In this document: piece after piece, positions 12,108 through 20,591 of the stretch
How positions within the stretch are numbered: position 1 is the stretch's first letter
How the letters are laid out: each line of letters opens with the position of its first letter
Source of the DNA: Pseudomonadota bacterium
GTDB taxonomy: Bacteria; Desulfobacterota; Binatia; Binatales; Binataceae
DNA: 64,000 nucleotides
Assembly: GCA_021325025.1 (NCBI GenBank)
Contig: JAJPHZ010000035.1
Span: 248,001 to 312,000 of the forward strand
Direction: 5' to 3'
Notes under the pieces: model-generated
What the model was told of the DNA's origin: nothing
Seen by the model: only the letters and a program-made list of their open reading frames with translations
Database searches by the model: none
Position numbers and translations under genes: made by a program

Positions 12108-13571
12108 CTACGCCGGCCGAGCTTGGGACATTGCCTCGGCCGCCGGCTTTTCCACGCGCGTGCCTTTAAAGAAGCCGGGGTTGCCAGCCGTCCACAAGCG
12201 GACCGCATTGGCAAACACGAAGTCGCGGAAGTCGTTGGGAGTGATCAGGCCGTTTTCAACCAGCTCGTGGGCTTCGGGCAGGACCTCGCCCATGTCGGGC
12301 ACGTCGAAGTGGCCAATATCCGAGCCGAACAGTGCGTGGAGCCGCGCGCCGTACGGATTGAACTTGCGGTTGAACGCCCAGGCATTGATGGGGTCGTCTG
12401 CCTCGCACCCGAAGTAGAAGTTCGCCGTGAACAGGTCGCGGATGTCCTCGGCGCGGTCGATGCCGCAGGCCTCGAAGTCATCGAGCTGCGGCGGCGCGTT
12501 GTCGCGCGTAATAGTGCGAGTGTCAAGGGTGCCGCCTGACTTGCGCAGATACTCCGCCATCGCCGCGCCCCCATAGCGCGCCGCGAATTGCGAGAGCAAC
12601 TGGCCGTTGAGATTGGCGGGATTGGTGGCTTCCAGCGCGCCGCGGCTGCGCTTTTTCCAATGCCCGATCAGATCCGCGTACAGGTTGCAGGCCCATCCGA
12701 CGCCGCCTTCCAGAAACGCGAAATTCAGTTCGGGGAAGCGGCGCGTCACGCCGCCCAAAAACAGCGCCTTGCATACCGCCTCGCCGGCAGCGGCGAAATG
12801 GCCGATATGATTGTAGACGAAATTGGTCGGCGAGGTCCGCAGCCCGAAACCGCGCGACCCGGCATGAAAGGTGGGCGCGACGCCCAACTCCCGGCACTTC
12901 GCCCACACCGGGTCGTAGTTGCACTGGCTGTCCAGTCCAAGCGTGTCGTACCAGCACGCGTAGCGCAGCGCCTGCGGCCCTTTGGCGTCGGCCCGCTCGA
13001 TCGGGCGGCGCATCAGGCTGGCCATGAACACCACCTTCAAACCCAACTCGCCCACCGCATGCTCCAGTTCGGCAACCGCTTCTTGCGGCGTGTCCATCGG
13101 GATCACGGCGGCGGGCGTCATCCGGTCGGCAAGCGGCGCGAATTCCTCGGCGATATACGTGTTGAAGGCGCGGCAGGTGATGCGCCGGGTCTCGGTATCG
13201 GGGTTGAACGCGATGCCCAGGGCGCCGGTGGGATAGAGGATGGCGAAGTCGATGCCGAGGTCGTCCAGACGCTCATACAGCAGCCGTGGGAACAGCGCGG
13301 TGGCGCCGTCGATCGCCTTGGCGGTCGGAAACGACCACCACGCCTGCTGCGCCGCACGCCGCGCGCGCCGCTCGTCGTCGGTGAACGACAGGATGCGGTT
13401 GATGAGGCCTTCGACCATTTTGAAACCGTCGGCGGCACGGTCGCCGCCGATGCGCCGCAGCGACTCCGCCACCACCGGCGAGAACTCCACCCAATGGCCG
13501 TCGGCATCGATCACGGGATGGCTCAGGCCGGCGCGGATCGCCGCCGCCTTGCTGCTGGAATTCGCGGACAT
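12108..13571 (-). CDS. Amidohydrolase family 2, TIM-barrel metal-dependent hydrolase
   Basis: From the ATG at 13571 (MSANSSSKAAAIRAG, with GGGAG about eight bases before) the product has 487 residues. Blocks 'HPVIDADGHWVEF', 'PMDTPQEAVAELEHAVGELG', 'PTFHAGSRGF', 'FAFLEGGVGWACNLYADLIGHW' (in part) and 'LFGSDIGHFDVPDM' match PF04909 amidohydrolases, which include ACMS decarboxylase and hydratase/decarboxylase-like enzymes on aromatic acids. The N-terminal metal motif reads D-A-D-G-H-W, a common variant of HxH in this family. The frame remains open upstream to a second good start at 13820, so a longer 570-residue fusion with a relic cyclase N-terminus is formally possible. Confidence 0.88.
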   Translation of the reverse strand: MSANSSSKAAAIRAGLSHPVIDADGHWVEFSPVVAESLRRIGGDRAADGFKMVEGLINRILSFTDDERRARRAAQQAWWSFPTAKAIDGATALFPRLLYERLDDLGIDFAILYPTGALGIAFNPDTETRRITCRAFNTYIAEEFAPLADRMTPAAVIPMDTPQEAVAELEHAVGELGLKVVFMASLMRRPIERADAKGPQALRYACWYDTLGLDSQCNYDPVWAKCRELGVAPTFHAGSRGFGLRTSPTNFVYNHIGHFAAAGEAVCKALFLGGVTRRFPELNFAFLEGGVGWACNLYADLIGHWKKRSRGALEATNPANLNGQLLSQFAARYGGAAMAEYLRKSGGTLDTRTITRDNAPPQLDDFEACGIDRAEDIRDLFTANFYFGCEADDPINAWAFNRKFNPYGARLHALFGSDIGHFDVPDMGEVLPEAHELVENGLITPNDFRDFVFANAVRLWTAGNPGFFKGTRVEKPAAEAMSQARPA

Positions 13572-13739
13572 GGCGTAATCTCCCTTTGACGAAAGACTTG
13601 CAGTTGTCCCGACTTCATCTGCATAGCGCAGGCTGCCCCTAAAAGCACGCGCCGCCGCCCTTTGACGGTGCGGACCAGCAGGATCGTGCTTTACTTGAGC
13701 GCGACACGTTGCGGCAACCAAGTTGATTGTCGTCGCGCT

Positions 13740-13820
13740 CCAACTGGATTGGGGCGGCGCATCAGGTTTAACCGGCAGTTGCGCGAATTTCGGGATGCGA
13801 TTCCAGTCGATTTTTGCCAT
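13740..13820 (-). pseudogene. N-terminal relic of a cyclase-family gene
   Basis: An ATG at 13820 has an excellent ribosome-binding site (GGAGGTGGCTT). The first 27 codons read 'MAKIDWNRIPKFAQLPVK' followed by 'PDAPPQSSW'. This looks like the opening of cyclase-family (PF04199) proteins. The intact member at 61324 has the parallel 'LPRYDELPIRTGAPRGAAW'. After the Trp the similarity ends and low-information sequence continues in the same frame, without a stop, into the amidohydrolase at 13571. I read it as a truncated gene start left by deletion. The rest of the 379-base gap between the divergent genes (13572-13950) holds nothing else I recognise. Confidence 0.5.
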
Positions 13821-13950
13821 AAGCCACCTCCAGCCAGCCGGCTCGACCAGTTTTTGTACGGTGGGAGCGGGGTGGCCCCCAAGTCGCGCTGGTTTGCGCC
13901 ACGGCGGCCTCGATGCCACTCTGGGCGCGCCTGATAAGGAGGTACGCGCG

Positions 13951-14910
13951 ATGGCCGAGTTGCAGCATAAATTCGTCACCGCCAACGGCATCCGGATGCA
14001 TTACGTCGAGCAGGGCACGGGACCGGTCGTGGTGCTGTGCCACGGATGGCCCGAGTCGTGGTACTCCTACCGCCATCAGATTCCCGCGCTGGCGGCGGCC
14101 GGCTTTCGCGCCATCGCACCCGATCAACGCGGCTATGGACAAACCGACCGGCCCGCGCCGGTCGAGGCCTACCACATCCTCAACCTGGCCGGCGACATCG
14201 TCGGTCTGGTCAACAGCCTGGGTGCCGATTCGGCGGTCATCGTGGGCCATGATTGGGGCGCCCCGGTGGCCTGGCACAGCGCACTGCTGCGTCCCGACCT
14301 CTTCCGCGCGATAGCGCTGCTGAGCGTTCCATATCTGCCCCGCGGCAAGGCGAATCCCGCCCAGGCGATGCAGGCGATGGCAGGCGGTGAGAATTTCTAC
14401 CAGCTCTATTTCCAGGAACCGGGCCGAGTCGAGGCGGAACTCGATGCAGACCCGCGCCGCGCGATGGCGATGATGCTGTACTCGGCGTCGGGCGATGCGC
14501 CGCCGCACGAGCAGTGGAAGTTCCGCTTCCCAAAGTCCATGAAATTCATCGAAACCGGCGGGGTGCCGGAAAAATTGCCGCCGTGGCTGACCGAGGCCGA
14601 TCTTGATTTCTTCGCCGGCGAGTTCAAACGCGCGGGCTTCCGTGGCGGGATCAACTGGTATCGCAACGCCGTGCGCAACTGGGAGCTGACGCCGTTTCTG
14701 GACGGCGCCAAGCTGCGCCAGCCCGCCTTGTTCATTGCCGGCTCGGAGGACTGCGTAGGTAAGATGTACCCGGGCGTGTTTCAGATGGCGGCCGCGGCCA
14801 CGCCCAATTTGAAGAAGCAGGTGATCATTCCCGGTGTGGGCCATTGGACCCAGCAGGAACGCCCTGAGGAAGTGAATCAATTGTTGATCGAATTTCTGTG
14901 CGCTCTGTAA
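13951..14910 (+). CDS. Alpha/beta-hydrolase, epoxide hydrolase-like
   Basis: A 319-residue soluble epoxide hydrolase-type protein. The ATG at 13951 is preceded by AAGGAGGT; longer in-frame starts overlap non-homologous sequence. The oxyanion motif HGWP is at residues 31-34, the nucleophile elbow GHDWGA puts Asp101 as nucleophile, and 'GVGHWTQQERPEE' supplies the catalytic His298. An Asp nucleophile (not Ser) and HGWP fit epoxide hydrolases and some haloalkane dehalogenases; cap-domain Tyr residues favour the former. It probably acts in the cytoplasm on an organic epoxide. It is divergent from the amidohydrolase and about 290 bases upstream of the nuo operon. Confidence 0.9.
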   Translation: MAELQHKFVTANGIRMHYVEQGTGPVVVLCHGWPESWYSYRHQIPALAAAGFRAIAPDQRGYGQTDRPAPVEAYHILNLAGDIVGLVNSLGADSAVIVGHDWGAPVAWHSALLRPDLFRAIALLSVPYLPRGKANPAQAMQAMAGGENFYQLYFQEPGRVEAELDADPRRAMAMMLYSASGDAPPHEQWKFRFPKSMKFIETGGVPEKLPPWLTEADLDFFAGEFKRAGFRGGINWYRNAVRNWELTPFLDGAKLRQPALFIAGSEDCVGKMYPGVFQMAAAATPNLKKQVIIPGVGHWTQQERPEEVNQLLIEFLCAL

Positions 14911-15147
14911 CGTGCTGAGCTGGGCGCCCCCGCTTGCGCGGGATCCGCCGGGATGCCATCCGTAATACGCGCAGAATACCGCGCGCGTCCCATCCCAGTT
15001 CATGCCGCGGGTTAAACACCCGAACTTTGCTGCGGATGGTCGCGCCGAAGGTTCCATCGCACGGCGGTGTACCCCGCCAGGGCGGACATCCTTAAAGGCT
15101 TATCACCCGGACCTCTTCAGTGCTTATCACGCTGAAAGAAGGGCTTC

Positions 15148-15177
15148 TTGACACCTGCGTTTCACGCAAGCTAGATG
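15148..15177 (+). promoter_or_regulatory. Candidate sigma-70 promoter of the nuo operon
   Basis: TTGACA at 15148-15153 matches the -35 consensus exactly. TAGATG at 15172-15177, after an 18-base spacer, is a weak -10. Transcription would start just upstream of nuoA (ATG at 15197), leaving a very short leader. The remainder of the 14911-15196 gap holds only small GC-rich inverted repeats. Confidence 0.4.
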
Positions 15178-15196
15178 AGGGTTGGAAACAAGGACC

Positions 15197-15583
15197 ATGT
15201 ACTTCGATTTTGGAACTCCGCTTGCCCTCGCCATAATCGGGATCGGGTTCATGGCGGTGATGTTCGGCATGCAAAAGCTGCTGGCGCCGCGCAACCCCTA
15301 CCAGCGCAAGCTGACCCCCTACGAGTGCGGCGAGCCGCCGACGGGCAAGGCGTGGATCAACTTTAACGTCCGTTTCTACCTTATCGCGCTGATTTTCGTG
15401 GTGTTCGAAGTTGAAGTTGCCTTTCTCTACCCGGTCGCGGTCGTGTACATGGACTGGATCCGGCGCGGGCAGCGGCTTTATGTGCTGACGGAAATCTTGA
15501 TTTTCCTTGGCATCTTGCTGGTCGGCCTGATTTACGTCTGGGTCAAACACGACCTCGAATGGCTCAAGAAGGTGCCCGAGTAG
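15197..15583 (+). CDS. nuoA: NADH-quinone oxidoreductase subunit A
   Basis: A 128-residue membrane protein with three helices. 'NPYQRKLTPYECGEPPTGKA' and 'FNVRFYLIALIFVVFEVEVA' are NuoA signatures, and the cysteine in 'YECGEP' lies in the loop near the quinone chamber. I use the ATG at 15197, preceded by AAGGACC; an in-frame TTG at 15182 is less likely. NuoA sits at the junction of the peripheral and membrane arms of complex I. It is the first gene of an eleven-gene operon in the order A-B-C-D-H-I-J-K-L-M-N. Confidence 0.97.
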   Translation: MYFDFGTPLALAIIGIGFMAVMFGMQKLLAPRNPYQRKLTPYECGEPPTGKAWINFNVRFYLIALIFVVFEVEVAFLYPVAVVYMDWIRRGQRLYVLTEILIFLGILLVGLIYVWVKHDLEWLKKVPE

Positions 15584-15607
15584 AACCGGCCTCAGGGTGA
15601 TATTGCG

Positions 15608-16114
15608 ATGCCTTTACTCAACACGTTGCCCGACTACGTGCTGACGACCAAGACCGACGAGTTGATCAACTGGATGCGCAAGTCGAGCATCTGGTACATG
15701 CTGTTCGGGCTGGCCTGCTGCGCGATCGAGCTGATGCACACCGGAGGGCCGCGCGCCGATATCGAGCGCTTCGGCGCCACGCCGCGCGCCTCGGCGCGCC
15801 AATCCGACCTGATGATCGTGGCCGGCACGCTGACGCTCAAGATGGCGCTGCGCACGCGGCTGCTCTACGACCAGATGCCCGATCCCAAGTACGTGATCTC
15901 GATGGGCAGCTGCTCCAACTGCGGCGGGTTGTTCCAGCTCGCCTACTCGGTGTGCGACGGGGTCGACAAGATCCTGCCGGTGGACGTTTACGTGCCCGGA
16001 TGCCCGCCGCGTCCCGAAGCGCTGACCGAAGGGCTGCTGAAGCTGCAGGAAAAGATCATGAACGAGCGCTGGCTGACCCGCGCCAACGGCAAGCCGGCCA
16101 CGGCGGCGGCCTAA
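15608..16114 (+). CDS. nuoB: NADH-quinone oxidoreductase subunit B (cluster N2)
   Basis: A 168-residue iron-sulfur subunit. The tandem cysteines Cys37-Cys38 in '[11 protein letters not shown]', Cys102 in 'GSCSNCGG' and Cys132 in 'VPGCPPRPE' are the four ligands of the terminal [4Fe-4S] cluster N2, which hands electrons to quinone. All key ligands are intact. It lies 24 bases after nuoA and five before nuoC. Confidence 0.98.
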   Translation: MPLLNTLPDYVLTTKTDELINWMRKSSIWYMLFGLACCAIELMHTGGPRADIERFGATPRASARQSDLMIVAGTLTLKMALRTRLLYDQMPDPKYVISMGSCSNCGGLFQLAYSVCDGVDKILPVDVYVPGCPPRPEALTEGLLKLQEKIMNERWLTRANGKPATAAA

Positions 16115-16118
16115 GCCG

Positions 16119-16628
16119 ATGGATGCGCTGAGGACATACGATCGCGTCATGCAACGCTTCGGCGACAGGATCCTGGAGATCAACGAAAAGGCGCACGACC
16201 CGTTCATGGTGGTGGAGCCCGGCGCAATCGTCGAGGTCTGCCGCTTTTTGCGCGACGACCCCGAATGCGCGATGAATTGCCTGAGCAATGAAATCGGAGT
16301 CGATTACAAGGATCGCATCGAGGTCGTCTACGAGCTTTACTCCTATCCCAAACGCTACGGCGTGACGCTGAAGGTCAAGCTGCCGCGCGACAATCCGGTG
16401 GTCGCCACGGTCGAGACGGTGTGGAAGTCGGCCAACTGGATGGAGCGCGAAATCTTCGACCTGATCGGAGTTACGTTCGAGGGTCACAGCGACCTGCGCC
16501 GCATCCTGATGCCCGAGGACTGGCCCGGCCATCCCCAGCGCAAGGACTTCGTGGAACCAATGGAGTATCACGGGATTTCGACGGTTCGTGAAAGCCCGAT
16601 TATCCGGCTGGAAGCGGGTAAGAAATGA
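16119..16628 (+). CDS. nuoC: NADH-quinone oxidoreductase subunit C
   Basis: A 169-residue peripheral-arm subunit. The C-terminal signature '[15 protein letters not shown]' followed by '[20 protein letters not shown]' is diagnostic of the 30-kDa subunit. It is a separate gene here, not fused to nuoD as in enterobacteria. Its last four bases overlap the nuoD start, so translation is coupled. It is slightly shorter than many NuoC proteins (often about 180-210 residues). Confidence 0.96.
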   Translation: MDALRTYDRVMQRFGDRILEINEKAHDPFMVVEPGAIVEVCRFLRDDPECAMNCLSNEIGVDYKDRIEVVYELYSYPKRYGVTLKVKLPRDNPVVATVETVWKSANWMEREIFDLIGVTFEGHSDLRRILMPEDWPGHPQRKDFVEPMEYHGISTVRESPIIRLEAGKK

Positions 16629-17740
16629 GCCTGCGCACCGAGGAAATGACGCTGAACATGGGGCCCCAGCATCCCTCCACCCACGGGGTGCTGCGCTTCG
16701 TGATCAAAGCCGACGGCGAGGTGATGCGCGAAGCGATTCCCGACGTCGGCTATCTGCATCGCTCGATCGAAAAGATCGCCGAGAAGGTCGGCTATCACGG
16801 CTTCATGCCCTACACCGACCGCGTGGACTACGTGTGCGCGATGTTCACCAATCAGGGTTGGGGGATGGCGTGCGAGCGGCTGGGCGGAATCGAAGTACCC
16901 AAACGTGGCGAGTATTGCCGGGTGATCGCCGCCGAGTTCAACCGTATCGCCTCCCATCTGCTCTCGGTGGGCACGATGGGCATGGATATCGGCGCGATGA
17001 CGCCCTTTACGCACGCGATCCGCGAGCGCGAGATGATCAACGATCTGATCGAGGAGCTGTGCGGCGCGCGGTTGACCTTCAACTACATGCGCATCGGCGG
17101 CGTGGCGTGGGATTTGCCGCCCGGATGGCGCGAGAAGGCGCTGGCCTACCTCGACCATTTCGATCCGATCTGGGAAGAGTACAACGCGCTGATCTCCTAC
17201 AACAAAATCTACGTCGAGCGTCTGGCCAACGTCGGTGTGATCAACCTCCAGGACGCGATCGACTACAATCTGGTGGGGCCCAACCTGCGCGGCTGCGGCT
17301 TTAAGTGGGACATCCGCAAGGATATCCCCTACTCTGTCTACCCCGAATTCGACTTCGAGGTTCCGGTCGGAACCGGCGAGTTCGGCACCTTGGGCGATGC
17401 GATGGACCGCTACATGGTGCGGATTCGCGAGATGCGCGAGTCGTCCAAGATCCTGCGCCAGGCGCTCAAGCAAATCCCCGACGGTCCGGTGCTGGCCAAG
17501 GTGCCGCGCAACTTCAAGCCCAAGGCGGGCGAATGCCAGGTCCGCGTCGAGAGCGCGCGCGGCGACATGGGCTGGTACGTGGTCAGCGACGGCAGCGCTT
17601 ATCCCTGGCGCGTGCACGTGCGCACCGGTTCGTTCGCGGCGATGGGCATGATAAACAAACTCAGCCGGGGGCTGATGATCGCCGATTTGGTTACGCTGAT
17701 CGCCAGCCTCGACGTGATTGCGCCCGAGATCGACCGCTGA
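16625..17740 (+). CDS. nuoD: NADH-quinone oxidoreductase subunit D (quinone site)
   Basis: A 371-residue 49-kDa-type subunit with '[15 protein letters not shown]' near the N-terminus, the loop whose His contacts the quinone headgroup. '[13 protein letters not shown]', '[12 protein letters not shown]' and the C-terminal 'DVIAPEIDR' are further signatures. It forms the quinone pocket together with NuoB and NuoH. The start ATG overlaps nuoC by four bases. The length is at the short end of the family because there is almost no N-terminal extension. Confidence 0.97.
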   Translation: MSLRTEEMTLNMGPQHPSTHGVLRFVIKADGEVMREAIPDVGYLHRSIEKIAEKVGYHGFMPYTDRVDYVCAMFTNQGWGMACERLGGIEVPKRGEYCRVIAAEFNRIASHLLSVGTMGMDIGAMTPFTHAIREREMINDLIEELCGARLTFNYMRIGGVAWDLPPGWREKALAYLDHFDPIWEEYNALISYNKIYVERLANVGVINLQDAIDYNLVGPNLRGCGFKWDIRKDIPYSVYPEFDFEVPVGTGEFGTLGDAMDRYMVRIREMRESSKILRQALKQIPDGPVLAKVPRNFKPKAGECQVRVESARGDMGWYVVSDGSAYPWRVHVRTGSFAAMGMINKLSRGLMIADLVTLIASLDVIAPEIDR

Positions 17741-17746
17741 AACTCC

Positions 17747-18937
17747 ATGCAGAAATTAGTCGATAACCTCATTGCCTCCGGCGCCTTCGGCGCCCATCCG
17801 CCCCGCGACATCATCTACGCGATCGCCATCTTCGTCTTCAGCCTGATCGTCTTCCTTGGCATCGCCTTTCCCTTCGCCGGCGTGGTCAGTTGGGTGGAGC
17901 GCCGGGTGTGGGCGCGCATGCAGTCGCGATGCGGTCCCAATCGCGTCGGGCCCAACGGCTTTTTGCAGTGGCTCGCCGACGGGCTCAAGCACGTCTGCAA
18001 GGAAGACCTGATCCCGGCGGAATCCGACGAGACGCTGTTCAAGATGGCGCCCTACCTGGTGATCCTGGCCTTCACGCTGCCGTGGGCGGTGATGCCGTTT
18101 TCCTCCGATTTGATCCTGGCCGACCTCAACGTCGGTATTCTCTATATGACCTCGGTCACCGCGCTGACCGTGGTCGGCGTGCTGATGGCGGGCTGGGCCT
18201 CCAACGACAAATGGTCGCTGATCGGCGGCATCCGCTCCGCCGCGCAAATCGTCAGCTACGAGATTCCCGCCGGCCTGTCCATCTTTCCAGTCGTGCTGAT
18301 GACCGGTACGCTGTCGATGCAGGGAATCATCAAGGCCCAGGGCTGGGCGCCGTGGACCTGGTTCGTGTTCGCCAACCCTTTTACCTTCATCGCCGCCAAC
18401 GTGCTCTATATTTCGGCGCTGGCCGAAGGCAACCGCACGCCGTTTGACCTGCCCGAGGCGGAGTCGGAGCTGGTGGCGGGTTTCGCCACCGAGTACAGCG
18501 GGATGCGCTACCTGTTCTTCTTTGCGGCGGAGTGGGGCAACCTGTTCATCATCGGCGCCATCATCACCACGCTGTTCCTGGGCGGATGGCAGGTGCCGGC
18601 GGTCAGCAGCAATCCGGTGGTGATGAACGTCCTGCAGCTCATCTGCTTCAACGTCAAGGTGCTGTTTTTGGTGTTCGTGTCGATGTGGGTGCGCGGTACG
18701 CTGCCGCGCGTGCGCATCGACCAGCTCATGTCGCTGTGCTGGAAGTACCTGGTGCCGATTTCCTTCGTGGATATGGTCGGCACGGCGGTGTGGATGGCGA
18801 TCTGGCCCGAGGGCAACTGGATTGCGCCGTGGATCCTGATGGCGCTGTTTTCCGCGGTCATCATCGTGTTTTTGGGCCGTGTGTTGCATTACTTCAGACG
18901 CTCCCGGATGGAGCTTTACCTCAGTCCGACCATCTGA
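17747..18937 (+). CDS. nuoH: NADH-quinone oxidoreductase subunit H
   Basis: A 396-residue membrane subunit with about eight to nine helices. 'ERRVWARMQSRCGPNRVGP' and 'RTPFDLPEAESELVAGF' are the invariant NuoH motifs that line the quinone tunnel and start the ion pathway. It is somewhat longer than typical bacterial NuoH (about 325-350), mainly in loops and at the ends. It follows nuoD by six bases. Confidence 0.97.
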   Translation: MQKLVDNLIASGAFGAHPPRDIIYAIAIFVFSLIVFLGIAFPFAGVVSWVERRVWARMQSRCGPNRVGPNGFLQWLADGLKHVCKEDLIPAESDETLFKMAPYLVILAFTLPWAVMPFSSDLILADLNVGILYMTSVTALTVVGVLMAGWASNDKWSLIGGIRSAAQIVSYEIPAGLSIFPVVLMTGTLSMQGIIKAQGWAPWTWFVFANPFTFIAANVLYISALAEGNRTPFDLPEAESELVAGFATEYSGMRYLFFFAAEWGNLFIIGAIITTLFLGGWQVPAVSSNPVVMNVLQLICFNVKVLFLVFVSMWVRGTLPRVRIDQLMSLCWKYLVPISFVDMVGTAVWMAIWPEGNWIAPWILMALFSAVIIVFLGRVLHYFRRSRMELYLSPTI

Positions 18938-18958
18938 CGGCGCGCATGCGATAAGCCT

Positions 18959-19516
18959 ATGGCCAACAGCTATTTCGGCAATATCAAGGACGCGGTCACC
19001 ACCATCTTCGAGGGGCTGGCCGTCACCGCGTCGCACCTGATCCGCAAACCCTACACGGTGCAGTATCCCGACCGCGTTCCGGTCCGGGTGCAGGACACGC
19101 TGCCTTTTCGCTATCGGGGCATTCTCGAAGTCGACCTCGACATCTGCACCGGATGCCTGGCGTGCGAGCGCGCCTGCCCGATCGATTGCATCGTGATCGT
19201 GGTGGAGAAGGACAAGCAAACGCGCCAGATGCTGATTTCGCAGTTCGACATCGACATCGCCAAATGCATGTACTGCGGGCTGTGCAGCGAGCCCTGTCCG
19301 ACCGGCGCGATTCATCACACTACGGAGTTCGAAGGCGCGGACTTCTCGCTGGAAAGCATGATTCGGCGCTTCGTGCCCGAACCGATTTACGCCTACAAAC
19401 CCTCCAAGGGTCCCGAAACCGACCCGCGCATCATCCCGATTCTCAACCGCGGGATGCGCTATGTGAACGAGTTCGCCCAGCCCGGCGGCGAGAAGCCGGC
19501 TGCGGAGGAGGCGTAA
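18959..19516 (+). CDS. nuoI: NADH-quinone oxidoreductase subunit I (clusters N6a/N6b)
   Basis: A 185-residue protein with two complete ferredoxin motifs: Cys63, 66, 69, 73 in 'CTGCLACERAC' and Cys103, 106, 109, 113 in 'CMYCGLCSEPC'. They ligate clusters N6a and N6b, which feed electrons to N2 in NuoB. In complexes without NuoEFG this subunit is the likely docking point for the electron donor, for example ferredoxin or another small protein. An acidic or proline-rich tail of about 20 residues follows the conserved core. Confidence 0.97.
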   Translation: MANSYFGNIKDAVTTIFEGLAVTASHLIRKPYTVQYPDRVPVRVQDTLPFRYRGILEVDLDICTGCLACERACPIDCIVIVVEKDKQTRQMLISQFDIDIAKCMYCGLCSEPCPTGAIHHTTEFEGADFSLESMIRRFVPEPIYAYKPSKGPETDPRIIPILNRGMRYVNEFAQPGGEKPAAEEA

Positions 19517-19552
19517 GGCGGCGTTGAGCGGGGCCGCAGCGATAAATATCAA

Positions 19553-20062
19553 ATGGTTGCACAGGCGATTTTCTATCTGCTGGCGCTTCTGACCGTCGGT
19601 TCCTCGGCGGTTGTCGCTTTTTCGCGAAACATCGTGCACTCCACCTTCGCGCTGCTCGGTGCCTTCATGGGCGTGGTCGGGATTTACGTGCTGCTGGCGG
19701 CCGATTTCGTGGCGATGGTGCAGCTGCTGGTTTATGTGGGCGGCATCCTGGTGCTGACGATTTTCGCGGTGATGCTGACCCAGGGCATCGCCGACGTCAC
19801 CATCTCCAATCGCGCGGTGGCACGCGCGCCGGCGCTGGTGATTAGCGCGGTGGCGGCCGCCGTGATGATCTTCGCGGTGTTCAAAACGCCGTGGCATCAG
19901 GGCGCCAAAGTGATGGTCGGCCCGACCACCTACGGAATCGGCAACGCGTTTCTCGACACCTACGCGCTGCCCTTTGAGCTGGCTTCGATCGTGCTGCTGG
20001 CGGCGCTGATCGGGGCGGTAGTGATTTCGCGGCCCATCGACCGGCGCGCGCAGGAGCAATGA
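19553..20062 (+). CDS. nuoJ: NADH-quinone oxidoreductase subunit J
   Basis: A 169-residue membrane protein with five predicted helices, starting MVAQAIFYLLALLTVGSSA. 'STFALLGAFMGVVGIYVLLA' and 'QLLVYVGGILVLTIFAVML' are the NuoJ signatures, including the pi-bulge helix next to the quinone chamber. It lies 36 bases after nuoI and 16 before nuoK. Confidence 0.95.
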   Translation: MVAQAIFYLLALLTVGSSAVVAFSRNIVHSTFALLGAFMGVVGIYVLLAADFVAMVQLLVYVGGILVLTIFAVMLTQGIADVTISNRAVARAPALVISAVAAAVMIFAVFKTPWHQGAKVMVGPTTYGIGNAFLDTYALPFELASIVLLAALIGAVVISRPIDRRAQEQ

Positions 20063-20078
20063 ACGGGGAGAGGCGGCA

Positions 20079-20393
20079 ATGCCCGGCGGCCTGACGCTCA
20101 ATCATTTTCTGGTACTCAGCCTGATCGTATTCGCGATGGGACTGTTTTGCGTGATGTCGCGCCGCAACGCGATCGGCATCCTGATGGGGGTGGAACTGAT
20201 CCTTAACTCGGCGAACATCAACTATCTTGCCTTCGCGTTTTACGGCGGCGGCAGATACGACGGCCAGATCTTCACCATCTTCGTGATCATGCTGGCCGCA
20301 GCGGAGGCGGTCGTGGGACTGGCCATCGTGCTGGCCATCTATCAGGACCTGCGGACGATCGACGTGGACGCCACCGAAACGCTCAGTGGTTAG
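20079..20393 (+). CDS. nuoK: NADH-quinone oxidoreductase subunit K
   Basis: A 104-residue three-helix membrane subunit of normal length. 'GILMGVELILNSANINYLAF' carries the conserved membrane Glu of helix 2, and 'IFVIMLAAAEAVVGLAIVLA' carries that of helix 3; both belong to the proton path. A 198-base gap with GC-rich inverted repeats separates it from nuoL, the widest gap within the operon. Confidence 0.96.
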   Translation: MPGGLTLNHFLVLSLIVFAMGLFCVMSRRNAIGILMGVELILNSANINYLAFAFYGGGRYDGQIFTIFVIMLAAAEAVVGLAIVLAIYQDLRTIDVDATETLSG

Positions 20394-20591
20394 CAGGCGG
20401 CGCGGGAAGGCTTCCACCTAAATCGCAACTTGGATATAAAATCGCGGCACCTTTGAGGACATGGACCTGAGGCGGACGGTGAAGAACGGCTCGATGAGCG
20501 CGCGGCGCGGCCATCGCGCGGCGCCGCACCGCTTCGCCCACGGCGCTGTCTTCGAACTTCATTCACGGGAGCATCGCGGCTCGCTAGGTTC

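Noticed and set aside
10381..12417. Long plus-strand frame opposite hyuB and the amidohydrolase
   Set aside because: It spans two well-supported genes and the space between them, and its composition is typical of antisense translation.
13951..14910. Haloalkane dehalogenase
   Set aside because: HGWP and the lid region favour epoxide hydrolase; the typical halide-binding Trp pair could not be confirmed by eye, so only an epoxide-hydrolase-like call is given.
17756..20101. Long minus-strand open frame opposite nuoH to nuoJ
   Set aside because: Antisense to intact nuo genes, with His/Gln/Arg-rich low-information sequence typical of GC shadows.
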